Positions 31,719 to 44,051 of a DNA stretch of 64,000 bases are shown here, piece by piece. Numbering within the stretch: position 1 is the stretch's first letter; each line of letters begins with the position of its first letter. The DNA comes from Brachionus plicatilis (taxonomy: Eukaryota; Rotifera; Eurotatoria; Ploima; Brachionidae). The stretch is from NCBI GenBank assembly GCA_010279815.1, contig QEOQ01000573.1:202145-266144 (forward strand). Reading direction: 5' to 3'. The position numbers and the translations under genes were made by a program. The notes under the pieces were generated by a model. That model was not told where the DNA came from. It made no database searches and worked only from the letters and a program-made list of their open reading frames with translations.

Positions 31719-34700
31719 ATGTCAGATAAGGTAATCAAACATTTAAAAAAAAATTATCAAATTCATTTTTGTTGTTAAGAAGAACCGAAAGTACAAATCG
31801 GATTTCGGTCTGTCCGAAACAAAGCGCAATGATGATGACGAAAAGCCACGCTCAAAAAAGTCGGATAAATACGATGAGGACAGAAAATCTCGCTCCAAAG
31901 ACGAGTCAAAAAAACGTCACGATGAAGACAGTCACGAAAAGTCAAGACATAGATCCAAAGCCAAAGAAGAGCGTCATCGCTCATCCAAATACGAAGATGA
32001 TGACTATGAAAAGAGTAAATCAAAGCATAGATCAAAAAATAGTGAAGATTATGATGACAGAAAAAAATCCCATTCCAAATCATCGAAATACGACGAGCCA
32101 GACAAAAAAGACTCACGGCACAGGACCAAAGATGACGAAAAATCACGGTCTAAGCATAGATCCAAACACAGGGATGAAGAATACAAAAAAGATGAGAAAG
32201 ATGACAGAAAAAAGAAGTTAGAAGAAGAGGAAGTGGTCGAAGAGTACAATTATGATGATGATTTTGATGATGACTTTGAGAACGATAGCGAAGAAGAGGT
32301 AAAGCAAAATGACAAAGAGGCGGATGAGAGAAAGAGTTCATCCAAGTCGAATGATTCGAAACAATCGAGGAATGAAGAAAAAAGATCCATGGTTAAGTAC
32401 GAGGATTATGATGACTATAGGGACATAAAGGGACGAGTGGTTAAGGCCAATGCTGTGGTCAGAATTCCTACCGATTCTGTGGAGGTGTTTTCTAGCAAAA
32501 TTTATTTTAATCATGATTCTGGTGACAGACAGCGGCGCAGAGCCAAGGATTTGTTCAAGAATTTAATTGAATTGGACAGAAAAAATTTTAGTCTTTTGGA
32601 CATAAATCCGATAGAGATGCGCACGGCCTACTCGGCTCACTTGAGACATGAAAAAATTCAGACTAATGATGACAATGTTGAAATTGATTGTCAAACTGAT
32701 GACATCGATTATGTAACTAGATGGACCCAAAACCCGCCTGATGACTCCAAAGGATACGGAACTGGTAAATTAAAAATTTATTTACATTTGTATCATTTTA
32801 TTATTTATAAAGTTAAAATAATCGAAACAAAAATAATTTTAAAAAGAAAATTTATTTGGATATTTTTTTTTGGTGAGTTCTAGAAATGTTTAAATGGTCG
32901 GAATAAGAATGTAAATAATGAAAAAAAATTAAGTTTAAAATAAACAAAAATTAATTTAATTTCATAAAATTATTAGACTGATTTTGAAAATTAAAAAACT
33001 CAAATTTAATCTTTTAAGATTTACTGAAAAATTAAACATGATTTGATTATTGGAACTCTTTTATTTTAAATTCTGACTGATTTTGCCAAGACTTTGAATT
33101 AAATATTTAAGTTATTTTTTTTATCAGTTTGTAGTCGAGCTATCTGATTTTTTTCTCAGACTAAAATTAGAATTATTAAAATATTGGAAAACTTTTGGAA
33201 AGTTTTAAATTAAAAAATTTGAATCAAAATTGATTTGTAATATTTCTTTTAATTTTCTTTTAATAAGAAAAAAATTTAAAAGCATCATTTCCCAAATTTT
33301 TATTTAAAAAAATCACTGCATTTTGCATTTTGTTAGTCCAAATTTTCCACTCAATAGTAAATAAAGTTCAAAAAGTTTCAAGCATATTTTCAATTTATTT
33401 TTAAAATTTAAATTTTTTCATGTTAAAAAATATTATCAAAAATTTTTTAGATCAATTTTCACATTAATTTGTTAAGATTTTATTTACCTTACAAGTCTAA
33501 GATCTCAATAATTTCTAATTTTTGTCTGGAAACTAAAATAATTAGATAGCTGAACTATGAAATGGTAAAAAAATATTTGAAAATTTAATTCAAATGCTTG
33601 ACATCCAAAGGTTAAAAAAAATAATTTCCAGACTTGTACCTCAAGTCACAAAGTCAAGTCACGTAAAAAAAAGTACCAAAATTCTTTAAAATAAATGGTT
33701 TTTCTTGACAAATTTAAATTTTTTTAAAAATTTTTTAAAGCTTAAATTTTATGAAATATTGGATTCATTTTGGCAAATTTTAGTAAATTTTCGTAAAAAT
33801 GGTTATTTTATAGTAAAAAATGAAATTTGAAAAAATAAACTTATTAAGTCACCTAATTTTTGACTAACGCACAAGTCTTAACATTTTTTTACTAAAATAA
33901 ATTACCATAAAAGGTTTTAATAATTGTTTAATTATGAAATAAAATGTAGATTGATTCTTTTCCTGAAAAATTTTGCCAAATTCTATTTGAATCTGTTTAT
34001 GGCAAAGGGAGAGTGAAGTTGGGAACATTTTTTCAAAGCAGAAAAATTTGGTTCAGATAAAACATTTGTAACATTTTAAAAACGAATATTCCAGAGTTGT
34101 TTAAAAGTCACAAAAAAAAGTCCAAGTCATTAAAAAAAATTAAAGTCTTTGCTTGGACTTTTGAAAAAAAAAAAGTCTGGACATGGACTTGACTTGGGAC
34201 TTTTAAACAACTCTGGAATATTCGTTAAATTTAAATTTTCAAAAATTTCGTTAAGTTATCATATTTTAATCTACTCCAAATAAAAAATTACTTCCAACTT
34301 CACTGCCCCTATGGCAAATATGAAAAAGATAGAATAAAATTTTAAATAAATTTTAGAATAATATTAATAAATATTTTCGAATTACAATTACTTTTTTTAA
34401 TGAATATCTAAGTAATTTAAGCCTAAAATAAAAAATAATCAAATAATTTAAAATGGAAAAAGAAATTATTTTCTAATGTTTCGTTTTTTTTTTTAATAAT
34501 AAATCATAACTACAATGCATTTCAAATATCCAAGTAATGTTCATTCCAGAACTTTTATTTTTCAAAGATTTTAGACTCAAAATAAAGGATTAAAAATATG
34601 ACTAGAAATTTTAGATGGGAAAAAAAAATAATATAATTAACAAAAAATATTTTTTTTTCTCATCTTCTATTTGTATTCTATACGCATTATCGAATTGATA

Positions 34701-37670
34701 GTAAAAAAAAATTTCAATCAAAGAATCCGAAAATACACTTTAAATTTAAAAATAAAAATTATATATTTTTTTTTAATTCTAATGTTATTTCTATTAAATC
34801 AATTTTTTTAATTTAAATATCAAAATCCTTATAAAAATAAAAAAACTAAACTAAAATTTCTAAAAAAGAAAATGAAAAATTTAGGCAAGAAAATTCAGAC
34901 GATATATTACAAAAATTCCGTGTGAGTATTGACACAGATAATTTGCTGAAATTTTTGGAAAAATCTTCCAAAGTAATCGAAAAACTAATCAAAAACGATT
35001 CAGAGTCAAGCTCTTTTAAAATTGAGAGCACAAAATCCGACTTGGAAATGTCACAAGGCTTTACCTCATTCGAAATACCGAAAAAAATAGCAAAATTTTT
35101 CAAACACTACCGTATTTCAAACTGTACTTTTAACCAAGAAGACCCAAACTACATTGTTTGTTCATACAATTTGCCTGATGAAAATTCCCAATCAAGTCTA
35201 CTGCTAGTTTGGAATTTAAACGAGCCAAAAACCCCTCACCGGATCCTGACCTGTGAAACAATCTCGACCTGTCTGAACTATGTTTCTTTTATGGCGCTGT
35301 CCGGAAATTTAGATGGCTCAATATGTCTGTGGGATTTACGCGAGTCAAATTCAATGCATTCGTTCAGCAGCAAGAGTAACCAAATGGAAGAAGGTAATAC
35401 GGTGCGTTTGCCAACTTATACAACTGCTGGCGTGTTTATAAACGAGAATCATATGAGTGAAGTGCGGACTATCATCAATCTACAAAATCAAAGTGACAAA
35501 AATGTGTTCATGCAAATAGCTTCTCTTGAAATCGAAGCTAGACTCATTATATGGACTGTAATTGAGATTAAAAACAGTGACCTTACTGTGTTCGAAACTG
35601 ATCTCGGTTTGTTGCCTGGTGGAAAATTAAAACTAGTCAAAAGCTCCCAAATAGCCCTTAATAGCATAATATGGAGTCCGTACGGCAAAACAGAGTATCA
35701 AACTTTGAACATGACCAACTCTTTACTTCAACCAAATCACTTTTTTATTGCAACTAATATTGTAAGTTAAAATTTGAAAATAATCTGAATTTTGCCGAAT
35801 AATTCCGCAAAATTATGTTGTGGAATTTAGTACAAATTGAACAAAAATATTTACTTTTTTTGAAAAATTAAATTTTTTTAAAATAAAAAAAAGTGTAGCA
35901 TATTGTTACATCCTATGTTGCACATTTTTTCCTGAAACAATTTTGTGAAAGGATTAAAAACGAACAAAAAAGTGAAGCTAAAAAAACATATTGTTAAACA
36001 TGTCAAAAAATTTTTTAAACTTTTTTTGAATAAAAAAATTAGAATTAAAATCAAGAAGATGAAAAAAAAGACAGAAAGAGACGTTAATTAATAATATTTG
36101 ACAATTTCTTATTGAAATTTTAAAATTAAAAAAAATTTACCCCAAAAAATATTGACATAATATTTTTGGGTTTATAACTATTTTATTAGTTAATTTTAGA
36201 TATAAAAAAATATTTAATGTGATAAATACATTTCACTGAATTTATATTATGCGTTTTGCATCTTTTTTAATGTGTAAATCATCATTTTTATACATTTAAT
36301 CATTTTTATTTGTTTTTAATCCTCATTAAAAAAAGTTTTAAAATAGACCAAATAGACCTTTCGTATACCCTCGTTCGATTATGCTGCACTTCAAGCTAAA
36401 ACATGCATATTGAAACTGGTGCATGGTCCAAAAGTAGCTTAATAGTGGTAGCTTAGCTTATGATGCATCATAATCAATCAATAAATTATTTTATTTTGTT
36501 GTTAATTTGTTGATTTAGGCACTATTTTACGAAATTTTATCTAAAATAATGTAATTTAAAAACAAACGGTAAAAAAAAACTGTAAAAAATATTATTGTAG
36601 TAATTTTATATCGATATTTATTTTTCAAAAAATAATGTTAACTTTTCTGTTTTGATCTATCAATTTTTTTTAGCTGTTTGTGGCATTTAACCAAGCTTTA
36701 TTTTAAAAGGGACTAACTTTTTCAAAAAAGCATAAGAAATAGAATAGGATAATTCATTCGAAATGAAAATGAAATTAATTTTTCGCATAAAGAATGACTG
36801 ATTTTTCGTAGGGTAAAAAAATTTTTAAAAAAGTAATTTTACGTAAATTTAGATAAAATTTCATCAATCAAACTATAAAATTTGATTTTACCATGCTTCT
36901 ATTTATTGAGACATTTTTTTCTTAAATTTTAATTTTTCAATAAATTTAAAAATTTTTTTGATAATTTGTTACTATTAAATTTCACAACGCCAGCAAAATT
37001 CTGAAATTTATAAATAAAAATCTTAAAAATCACAAAGGGTCAAATAATTCACATAAATCGAAAAGGAGGTGAATTTTCTTCTTCAGTGATGAGATCAAAC
37101 TTTGCTGATAGTTTATTGACGGTGACTGACGTAGCTTTTCACCATGAAATGTCCGACTTGGTTCTATCATGTTATGGAAACGGTGAAATAAGGCTCTATC
37201 ACACAAATTATAGTAAATTTAAAAATTTTAAAATCTAAAATAAAATAAATTTATTTTCTGAATAGTGATGCCGATTAAAACATGGAATTTGGGATGTTTG
37301 GGAAAGAGAATAAAAGAAATTAAATGGATTGAAAGTCGCAGCAGTTGTTTTTCGGTGATTGATGAACAAGATTGTTTTTATTTATGGGATCTGTTGGAAG
37401 ATGACACACAACCAGTCTTGGGCAAAGATTTAAATGAGTATTTTTTAAATGAATTTTTTGTTTAGCATTAATTTAATTGAAAAAATTAGTTTTGGTGGAA
37501 TTACTTATTCTAAAGCTAGCAAAGAAGAATCAAATGTACCATTTGCATATTTTAAGCGAGATTCTAAATCTGTTGAAATACATCTTTTTGGAAAAGATTG
37601 GATCAGAAAGTCCGAAAAAGAATTCAAAAAATTCTCAAAATTAATTAAAAATTATTTAATAAGCTTTTAA
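31719..37670 (+). CDS. DYNC2I1: Dynein-2 intermediate chain 1 (WDR60), six exons
   Basis: Intermediate chain of the ciliary dynein-2 motor for retrograde intraflagellar transport. Exons: 31719-31730 (only MSDK), 31780-32764, 34869-35761, 37038-37212, 37266-37437 and 37466-37670; 813 aa predicted (human 1066). The N-terminus is long, charged and repetitive (KSRHRSK-type), then an acidic DDFDDDFENDSEE stretch like the family. Next come NDDNVEIDCQTDDIDY and WTQNP, which match WDR60 before the propeller. WD blades include GSICLWDLRES, the DLGLLPGGKLKLV segment, TLNMTN with NHFFIATN, and DVAFHHEMSDLVLSCYGNGEIRLY. The exon 3 start (34869) is the phase-consistent acceptor but is weak; the true boundary may differ or a small exon may be missed. 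The intron 37438-37465 is only 28 nt. Large introns at 32765-34868 and 35762-37037 contain no other gene. Confidence 0.88.
34081..34226. repeat. 146-bp miniature element with perfect 29-bp inverted ends
   Basis: 34081-34109 and 34198-34226 are exact reverse complements (AACGAATATTCCAGAGTTGT and onward). The interior is made of AAGTCC/GGACTT blocks. It lies in the large second intron of DYNC2I1. Related AAGTC-rich sequence occurs at 6772-7040, 25490-25610 and 33630-33670. Confidence 0.85.
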
Positions 37671-38727
37671 TCTTTTATTTACTTTATATCTATTAATAAA
37701 TTTTAAAGAGTATTTTTTTAACTTTATTAAGGTTTTGAGAAATTTGATTCAAAGAACATAAAAAAATGCCAACAAATCTTTGAGTCTATTTTAATTTTTG
37801 TTCTGATTAAAATCCTTAGTCCTGCGCCTAAAAATTGTGCGTCTAATTCGACTCCATTTAAAAATATAAAACAAACTAAATTAAATCAATTTTATAGATG
37901 CTGATACATTTAAAATAAAATTTCTCTTTTATTTGTGTATTTATTTTATGTCAAACTTTGGTGTCAACTAAACTTTAAAAAAAATTTAATAATATTCTAA
38001 GTTTGATCTAAAAAAATGTTTTTAAATTAATTATAGAAAGCATAAAAAATATTTATATAATAGCTTAAACTCTATAAAAGTAAAATAACACAACGAGTTA
38101 TAACAACGGTATCATCATAATATTTATTTGATTTTTAATTTGAATCCTATAAATTAGAATATCATCATCAGTTGATTGTAAATAATATAGTTTTAAGATA
38201 CTTAGCCATACATTTTCAAATGGGGACTCAAAGTTGAAAAATTTTTTTAATAAAATTAGAGGGTATTAGAATGAATAAAAAAATGTATATAAAAAAAATT
38301 AACTAAGAAAATCTTAATTTTTTCTGAGAATTTATAATTTATCTAAAAAATTATAACTTTTTTTGATAATTAGAACTTTTTTAAGGGTGCTTAGTCCCTT
38401 TAAAAATTTTTGGCTAGGGGAGCTTTAGCAATCCTCAGTCCTTCTCTGGCTACGCTACTAATAGATTTAATTAAAACATTTAAGCCTCTAAATTGCTCAA
38501 AATATTATTATTTTTAGGTATCCTTTATTTGGTATATACTTTATTTGGTACATATGTATATCCTTTATTATTTATTTTAATGATTTTCTAACATATTTTT
38601 TATTTTATTTTTTTCCCTTTCCTTTAAAAAGTAGAGATAGAAGCTTTGAATAGAAAAGCTTTGAAGTTCTTAATCTTAAATTATTTAAAAAAAGACTACT
38701 GCTATTTAATATTTATTTAGATTTGTT
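37671..38727. other. Convergent intergenic region
   Basis: No gene. Near 38395-38460 a GGGAGCTTTAGCAATCC segment resembles the LINE-tail hairpin region at 44945-44975. The rest is AT-rich spacer with the two 3-prime UTRs. Confidence 0.4.
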
Positions 38728-39432
38728 TTAAAAATAAACTGGATTTGTGATTCCACAAGGTCCATTAACGTTCCTTCTAAAATTGCATATTTTCAACTCA
38801 GGGTCAAAAACCAAATCATTGGGACAAGTCAATATGATAATTTTGCCATTGGCGCACATTTTAAACTTTTGGCAATCGTATTCCACTACACTCAAATGAT
38901 CAGAATCATCACATTCATCCATAGACTGCTTTTTGTACATATCTGCATTTGTAGGCACATATAGATTGACAGCCATATCTTCATGTGCAGGTTCATACTG
39001 GATAGCCATTTCTTCATGTGAAGGCTCATACTGGACAGCCATTTCATCATGTTCAGGCTCATACTGGACAGCCATTTCTTCATGTTCAGGCTCATACTGG
39101 ACAGCCATTTCTTCATGTTCAGGCTCATATTGGACAGCCATTTCTTCATGTTCAGGCTCATATTGGACAGCAGGACTTGGTTCTTGTACATGCTCTGGTG
39201 TGTATTCAGTCTCTTGATTTTGATTTTCTTCAACTGGATAATAGGTTATATTGGTTATTTTGGTGTTAATGATACTGCTTGAAATTGTCTTGCTCTGGAC
39301 TGGAATTTTATTCAGAGGTGTTTTTTCTTCATACATTTCACCGTTTTCAGGCATTCCGTGTCTATACACACTACCAGCATTGATTACCAAAGCCATGGAT
39401 AAAATTTGCAAAAAAACTAATTTTTTAATCAT
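38728..39432 (-). CDS. Secreted chitin-binding (peritrophin-A type) protein with 11-residue repeats
   Basis: 234 aa, intronless. A signal peptide (about 1-20, MIKKLVFLQILSMALVINAG) is followed by a linker and six 11-residue repeats of the form VQYEPEHEEMA (about 88-154). The C-terminal chitin-binding type-2 domain has six cysteines at 174, 187, 193, 203, 216 and 226 with the expected FDPELKICNF spacing. The product is therefore likely extracellular, in a cuticle, lorica or gut matrix. The acidic Tyr/Glu/His repeat could serve metal binding or cross-linking; that is a guess. The gene lies 118 nt downstream of the carboxypeptidase gene on the same strand. Its 5-prime half is duplicated at 44280-44414 with a different repeat. 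Confidence 0.88.
   Translation of the reverse strand: MIKKLVFLQILSMALVINAGSVYRHGMPENGEMYEEKTPLNKIPVQSKTISSSIINTKITNITYYPVEENQNQETEYTPEHVQEPSPAVQYEPEHEEMAVQYEPEHEEMAVQYEPEHEEMAVQYEPEHDEMAVQYEPSHEEMAIQYEPAHEDMAVNLYVPTNADMYKKQSMDECDDSDHLSVVEYDCQKFKMCANGKIIILTCPNDLVFDPELKICNFRRNVNGPCGITNPVYF
38971..39168. repeat. 33-bp tandem repeat, six units, coding
   Basis: In-frame 33-bp units encode the 11-residue repeats of the chitin-binding protein. Neighbouring middle units are nearly identical at DNA level, so recent unit turnover is likely. Confidence 0.9.
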
Positions 39433-39810
39433 TTTATTTAATTTTTTATTTTCTGTTTTAGTTAATTTAATTTAAGAAAACAAAAAAATCTAGTTGAAAA
39501 ATTTATAGTAAAAAAAATTAAACTTTTAAAGAATAAAACAACTTTTAAATTAGATATATCGTTTGAAATCAAAATGTTCCTTAAGAATAGAACTAGCCGA
39601 TTGTATTGTATAAATGACAATCGAAACTTGAAGCTTAATAACTTCTAATAAGTTATTGTCATCAGGAGCTTTTTTGTAATTGTAAATGGCATCAGTAACT
39701 GATGGAAAAACGTCTCCACCGTAAGCATCTGATATACTTGGCGCATAAATCATATGACTTTAATATAATTTAAAAAAAATAAAATTTTATTCTTAAATTA
39801 ATTTTTTTTT
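39298..39810 (-). repeat. Segmental duplication, copy 1 (partner 44280-44793)
   Basis: About 513 bp covering the 5-prime end of the chitin-binding gene, the short spacer and the last exon of the carboxypeptidase. It recurs about 4,982 bases to the right with only a handful of differences. Weaker homology extends left to about 39172, with 39208-39297 missing from the other copy. Confidence 0.93.
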
Positions 39811-42091
39811 TAAAAATTACTAATAAGCATTTCGATCTCGACCAGAAGAGTCCAAAAAAGATCTCTCAAAATTCCTCAACTGATCATTGTACATTCTAAC
39901 TAGATGATACTTGGACCGGTCAATTGATTCCAATCGTTTGGTAAACTTTTGGGCAGCATAAGTTAAATTGCTGATTGAATTTTCCAGCAAGTCCAAATGT
40001 ATGTCTAAGCCTGCTAGGAAATCTTTGTGATCGCTGCGGAATGATTCGTATTCTTTTTGTAGTTGGGTGGAAAATCTAGTCACATTGAAAGGCAGAATAA
40101 GTTGTTCGCTCAATCTTCTCAGTAGCTCGCCAACAATAATGGCCAAAATTCTGAAAGTCTCAAATTTAGGGTCTAAAATTTCATCCACAAGTCTAAAAGT
40201 TTCATAGGCCGAGTGATAGGTCGGGTAGCTTGACGAGTCCATGTTGGTAAAATACTGATTTTTTTTGTCTCTGGCAAAGTATTGTTCTACACAGGGTATT
40301 CCGACTTTTTGCAAAAATGACATGTGATCACTACCTGAGCCAAGGTACGGGCTTATTTCGGGTTCACTTTTTTCCAGATTGGGGTCATTTTTTAGCCATC
40401 GATCGAACACAGTCTCATCACTTGTTTGCTGTACACTTTTGGTCACATCAAAAATCAAATCATACAAAATTGGTGATGCATAAGCTCTGTATGAATAGTT
40501 TCCTTTGATCATAGTGTCTATGTTTAGATAAGTGATTGAGTTTGCCTGTAATTTTTTCAAGTATTCCTCGACCCATTCAACAGAGCCGATAAGACCGTAT
40601 TCTTCGGCACCCCAGCTCAGAAACATCACTGATCGTTTCGGCGACCATTTGTTTTCTTTTTTTAGTTTCATCAACACCCGAGCTAGCTCTAGCATCACGG
40701 CTGTACCACTTGATGGATCCAGCGAACCCAATGTCCATGAGTCCCGGTGATTACCAATCATTACATAGCGATCTAGGAATAAATTTTCAAATTTTTTTTA
40801 TTTTTACTTTTTTTTGACAGAAAATTAGATTTTAGAGATCAAAAATAAAAAAAAAAATTTTTTAGAAATTTTTCTTAATTTTTTTGTTGTCTACCTGGTT
40901 CATCAGAGCCTTCGATGAATCCCATAACATTATAAGTTTTCCTTCTTTGTCTCTGGTTAAATACATTGAGTGTAATTTTTTTGCCATTTTCTAATTTACC
41001 ACCATAGCTATACGTCATATTTAATTCACCTTTCCATTCATTTTCAACTGGTGCATTTTTTTCAATCAACTTAAACAATTCATAAGCCACAGAGTATCCT
41101 ACCACTTGAGCCGGAATTTTCGGTAACAAATCATCAAGTTTTCGATCCGGAATTCTGTAGCCATATTCATTTGAAGGATAAAAAGGAGTTAGTGGATCAC
41201 CATCAGTCACCATGACGCTACCGCGTTGAGTTCCTTGATTTGGCAAAAACTCTCCAGTTGGATAAATTAAACCAGTTGCAATAGATGGCGCAGCTCGAAA
41301 TGGATCATCATATAAGATTAGTCCTTTCACACCGTAGTTTTGAGCTATCAATACTTTATTACCACGAAAAATTTTGCCATATCGACAAATGACCAATTTG
41401 TCTTTAACATTATATCCTTGGTTCACTAAAATTTTAAAATCCTCTTCCATACAAAAATTTGCGTAATATAATTCATCCTAGACAAGATTACAAAAAAAAA
41501 TAAAAAAAAAATTATATTTTATTAAATTTACTGAAGAAATAGAGCCACTTTTGGCATAGGCCAAAAATGGTTTTGACACCGGGTTAATTCCGGGATCGTA
41601 TGTTGGTTCATCAATTTCATAAGTTTTTTCCAATATTGATGATGAATCGTTAACTTGAATACTTGAAAATTTTAGATATAATTAATGAATAAAAAAATTA
41701 ATAAAAAAAAAATTTACTTGTTAAATTTTTTCTCATCAGGATAATCAAGAAGTACATCGTACTCAAAAATTTCGTGATGGTCTAAGCCAAACTCTTTGAA
41801 CGAGTCAATGATGTAATCAGCAGACTTTTTGTCCATTTCAGTGCCTCCTTGATGCGGCAAAAAAGTAATGTTCTTCAAATAGCTTCGGATTGATTCTGCA
41901 TTTACCTCATTGATTAAATGTTCAAGTCCCTTCGGATCATAATCCCGAATCAATTTACTATAATAATCAGCCACAGTTTGGTCTATTTTTTTGGCATCTT
42001 TGGAAAAAAAACCGATCAAAAAGCCCAAACCTATGGATACTATCACACCCAAGCTTAAAAGTAAGAAGAAATTTTTTGAAGAAAAATTCAT
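39550..42091 (-). CDS. FOLH1: Glutamate carboxypeptidase II / NAALADase family (five exons)
   Basis: A type II membrane zinc peptidase of the M28B family (PSMA, NAALAD2, transferrin-receptor-like) that cleaves C-terminal glutamate from peptides. Exons (minus): 42091-41718, 41661-41532, 41477-40895, 40772-39821 and 39757-39550. Phases are consistent, giving 748 aa (human 750). A short cytosolic N-terminus precedes one membrane segment (residues about 8-29). The PA domain shows YGKIFRGNKV and DPLTPFYPSNEYGYR. All five zinc ligands and the catalytic Glu appear kept: GNHRDSW (His), LDPSSGTAV (Asp), GAEEYGL (Glu-Glu), NIDTMI (Asp) and YHSAYETF (His). The dimerisation domain ends in IYAPSISDAYGGD and FPSVTDAI. 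The two signature halves make an active enzyme likely; the exact paralogue cannot be set. Confidence 0.95.
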
Positions 42092-44051
42092 TTTTTCCTG
42101 AAATAGCTTTCAGCTCTCAATTTAAGTATTTTTTATCAAGTTAATTATTACAGTACGATAATGGTTGTTTATTAAAGATAAAAAATTGAAAATAATAATT
42201 TTAAAGTCATAGATTATTGACGGTAAAATAAATAAAATCAACAAAAATTTATTTTTTTAATTAAATTTGGCTAAAAGAATTTTATTCATGTTTTATTCTT
42301 TCAAGATTTATTAAGTTAATTGTGAAATTTTTTGATTAAATTTTATTATCACAGATAAAATGCTTTTCTTTTAAAATAATTTTCAAGTTGATTTATATGT
42401 TGGGAGAACTTATTGTAGAAACAATTTAAATCATTTGAAGTAATCTGAATTTAATTTTGAGAAAAGATCTTTTTTTAAAAGAATTCCATTTCATTTTTAA
42501 TAAAATAAGAAACATAATATTTAATTAATAACACAAAAAAGTGATTCACTTTTTCAAATCCAATTTTTCTTTTTGTTTAAATTTAGTCGTGTTCCAGATT
42601 TATTAATTTACGTTAATAATAACAATATATTTTTTTAATTTTAAAATCTCATTTCAATTTTTAAATTCTAGCTAAAATATCCTCAATCTCAGCTCTAAAC
42701 ATTGTTATTTAATTCTTTTTTTAATTAAATTAGATACTTTATTTGTATAATTTAATTTTAATTACTTATTCTATTTAATTTTTATTTTCATCTTAATTTT
42801 TATTTTTCATCCTGAAGGGCCGAAAGACCAAAGGTTGTATCATTAAAAAAATTTATTTATGTTTTAGCGTTAGTGAAGTTTGCAGCAAAAACTGTTGCAA
42901 AATATGTTTTATTAAATTGAATACCAGTTTTTTTTCATTTATTAGCAATTATTTTAAAAATAAATGTTAAACATTTTAAACATATAGTCAATCGGGGTAT
43001 AACCGAGAATTCTTTTATTTGATGTCAATTTAAACAAAATAAATCAAAACAAAATTAATCTATTTAGAACACTTTTTTGAACAAAAAAAATTCCATAGTT
43101 AAATCAAAACCTCTTGAAAGGCATTTTCACAAGACCAATTGTTATATTTCTCACAAGAAATCCATTTTTTCTGATTTGTTTTGACTTTTCCAAAAACTGT
43201 TTAACATTTGAAGCGTCTTTTTTGATCGTTCAGTTGAATTTCAGAATCTTCTTCACCCCTTCTTCATCACTGATTATTGTCACTTTTTTTCTCTTTTTGT
43301 TCAACTTTTCTTCCTCTTCATCTTCCAATTGTTTCAAAATTGGAACCGAGTCACAAAAAAAACGATGATTAATCGATGAAAATTGATAGATGAATCATTA
43401 ATGAGTTAGGAACCATTTCATCGTAATTAAGCGATGAAATAATATTCTAATACATCATAATTTATTTAATTTTAATATATATTTTTTTTAATTTTTCAAA
43501 TTATTTTTAAGAAGATAATAATTAGCAGAAATTTTAAAAATTTTACTTTTTTTTTACTTTTTTTTACTAAAAATTACAAAAATTTACCACTATTAAATAA
43601 AATTTCACGTAATTTTACGTGAAAAAAAGTAATTTTCTTTTTCAAATTCAGGACCAAAAAATTTCAAAAAAGTCAGAAAATGTCAAAAATCTCAAAAAAA
43701 GTAGTATTTTTTGGAATTTTTACTTTTTACGTAAAATTACTCATAATAGTGTTATTTGTTCAATTTTTTACCAATTATCAAAAATGTTTTTTTTGAGCAT
43801 CGGCATATTTTTAATCGTTTAAATGAAATAAAAAAAATCAATTCTTTTTTATTTGTTTTTTATTAACAAAGACGTTCTTTATTTGCTTTTTTTTAATTAA
43901 TAGAAAATTTTGTTTTCAGAAAAGTTATGATTAATCAAAGAAGAATTCACGGTTTCCTTACCCCATTAACGGTCAACCCTGAATTACTATAATTTATTAA
44001 GCGTGAAAAAAAACAAAAGATTAAAAAATCTATATATTTACGGTGGTGCCA
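42092..44051. other. Spacer upstream of the carboxypeptidase, with a decayed coding patch
   Basis: Mostly AT-rich. Minus-strand 43360-43090 reads charged, coding-like stretches (QLEDEEEEKLNKKRKK, then after a stop KQIRKNGFLVRNITIGLVK) broken by stops, probably an old transposon protein. A GGCC-GAAA-GACC hairpin lies at 42818-42829. Opposed ACGTAAAA motifs occur at 43600-43745. Confidence 0.4.

Noticed and set aside
38971..39168. CRISPR-like regular repeat spacing
   Set aside because: Units are contiguous, in frame and coding with no spacers; this is a eukaryotic tandem repeat.
38892..39282. Alternative-frame repeat ORFs in both strands
   Set aside because: Products of the 33-bp tandem repeat; the signal peptide and chitin domain define the real frame.
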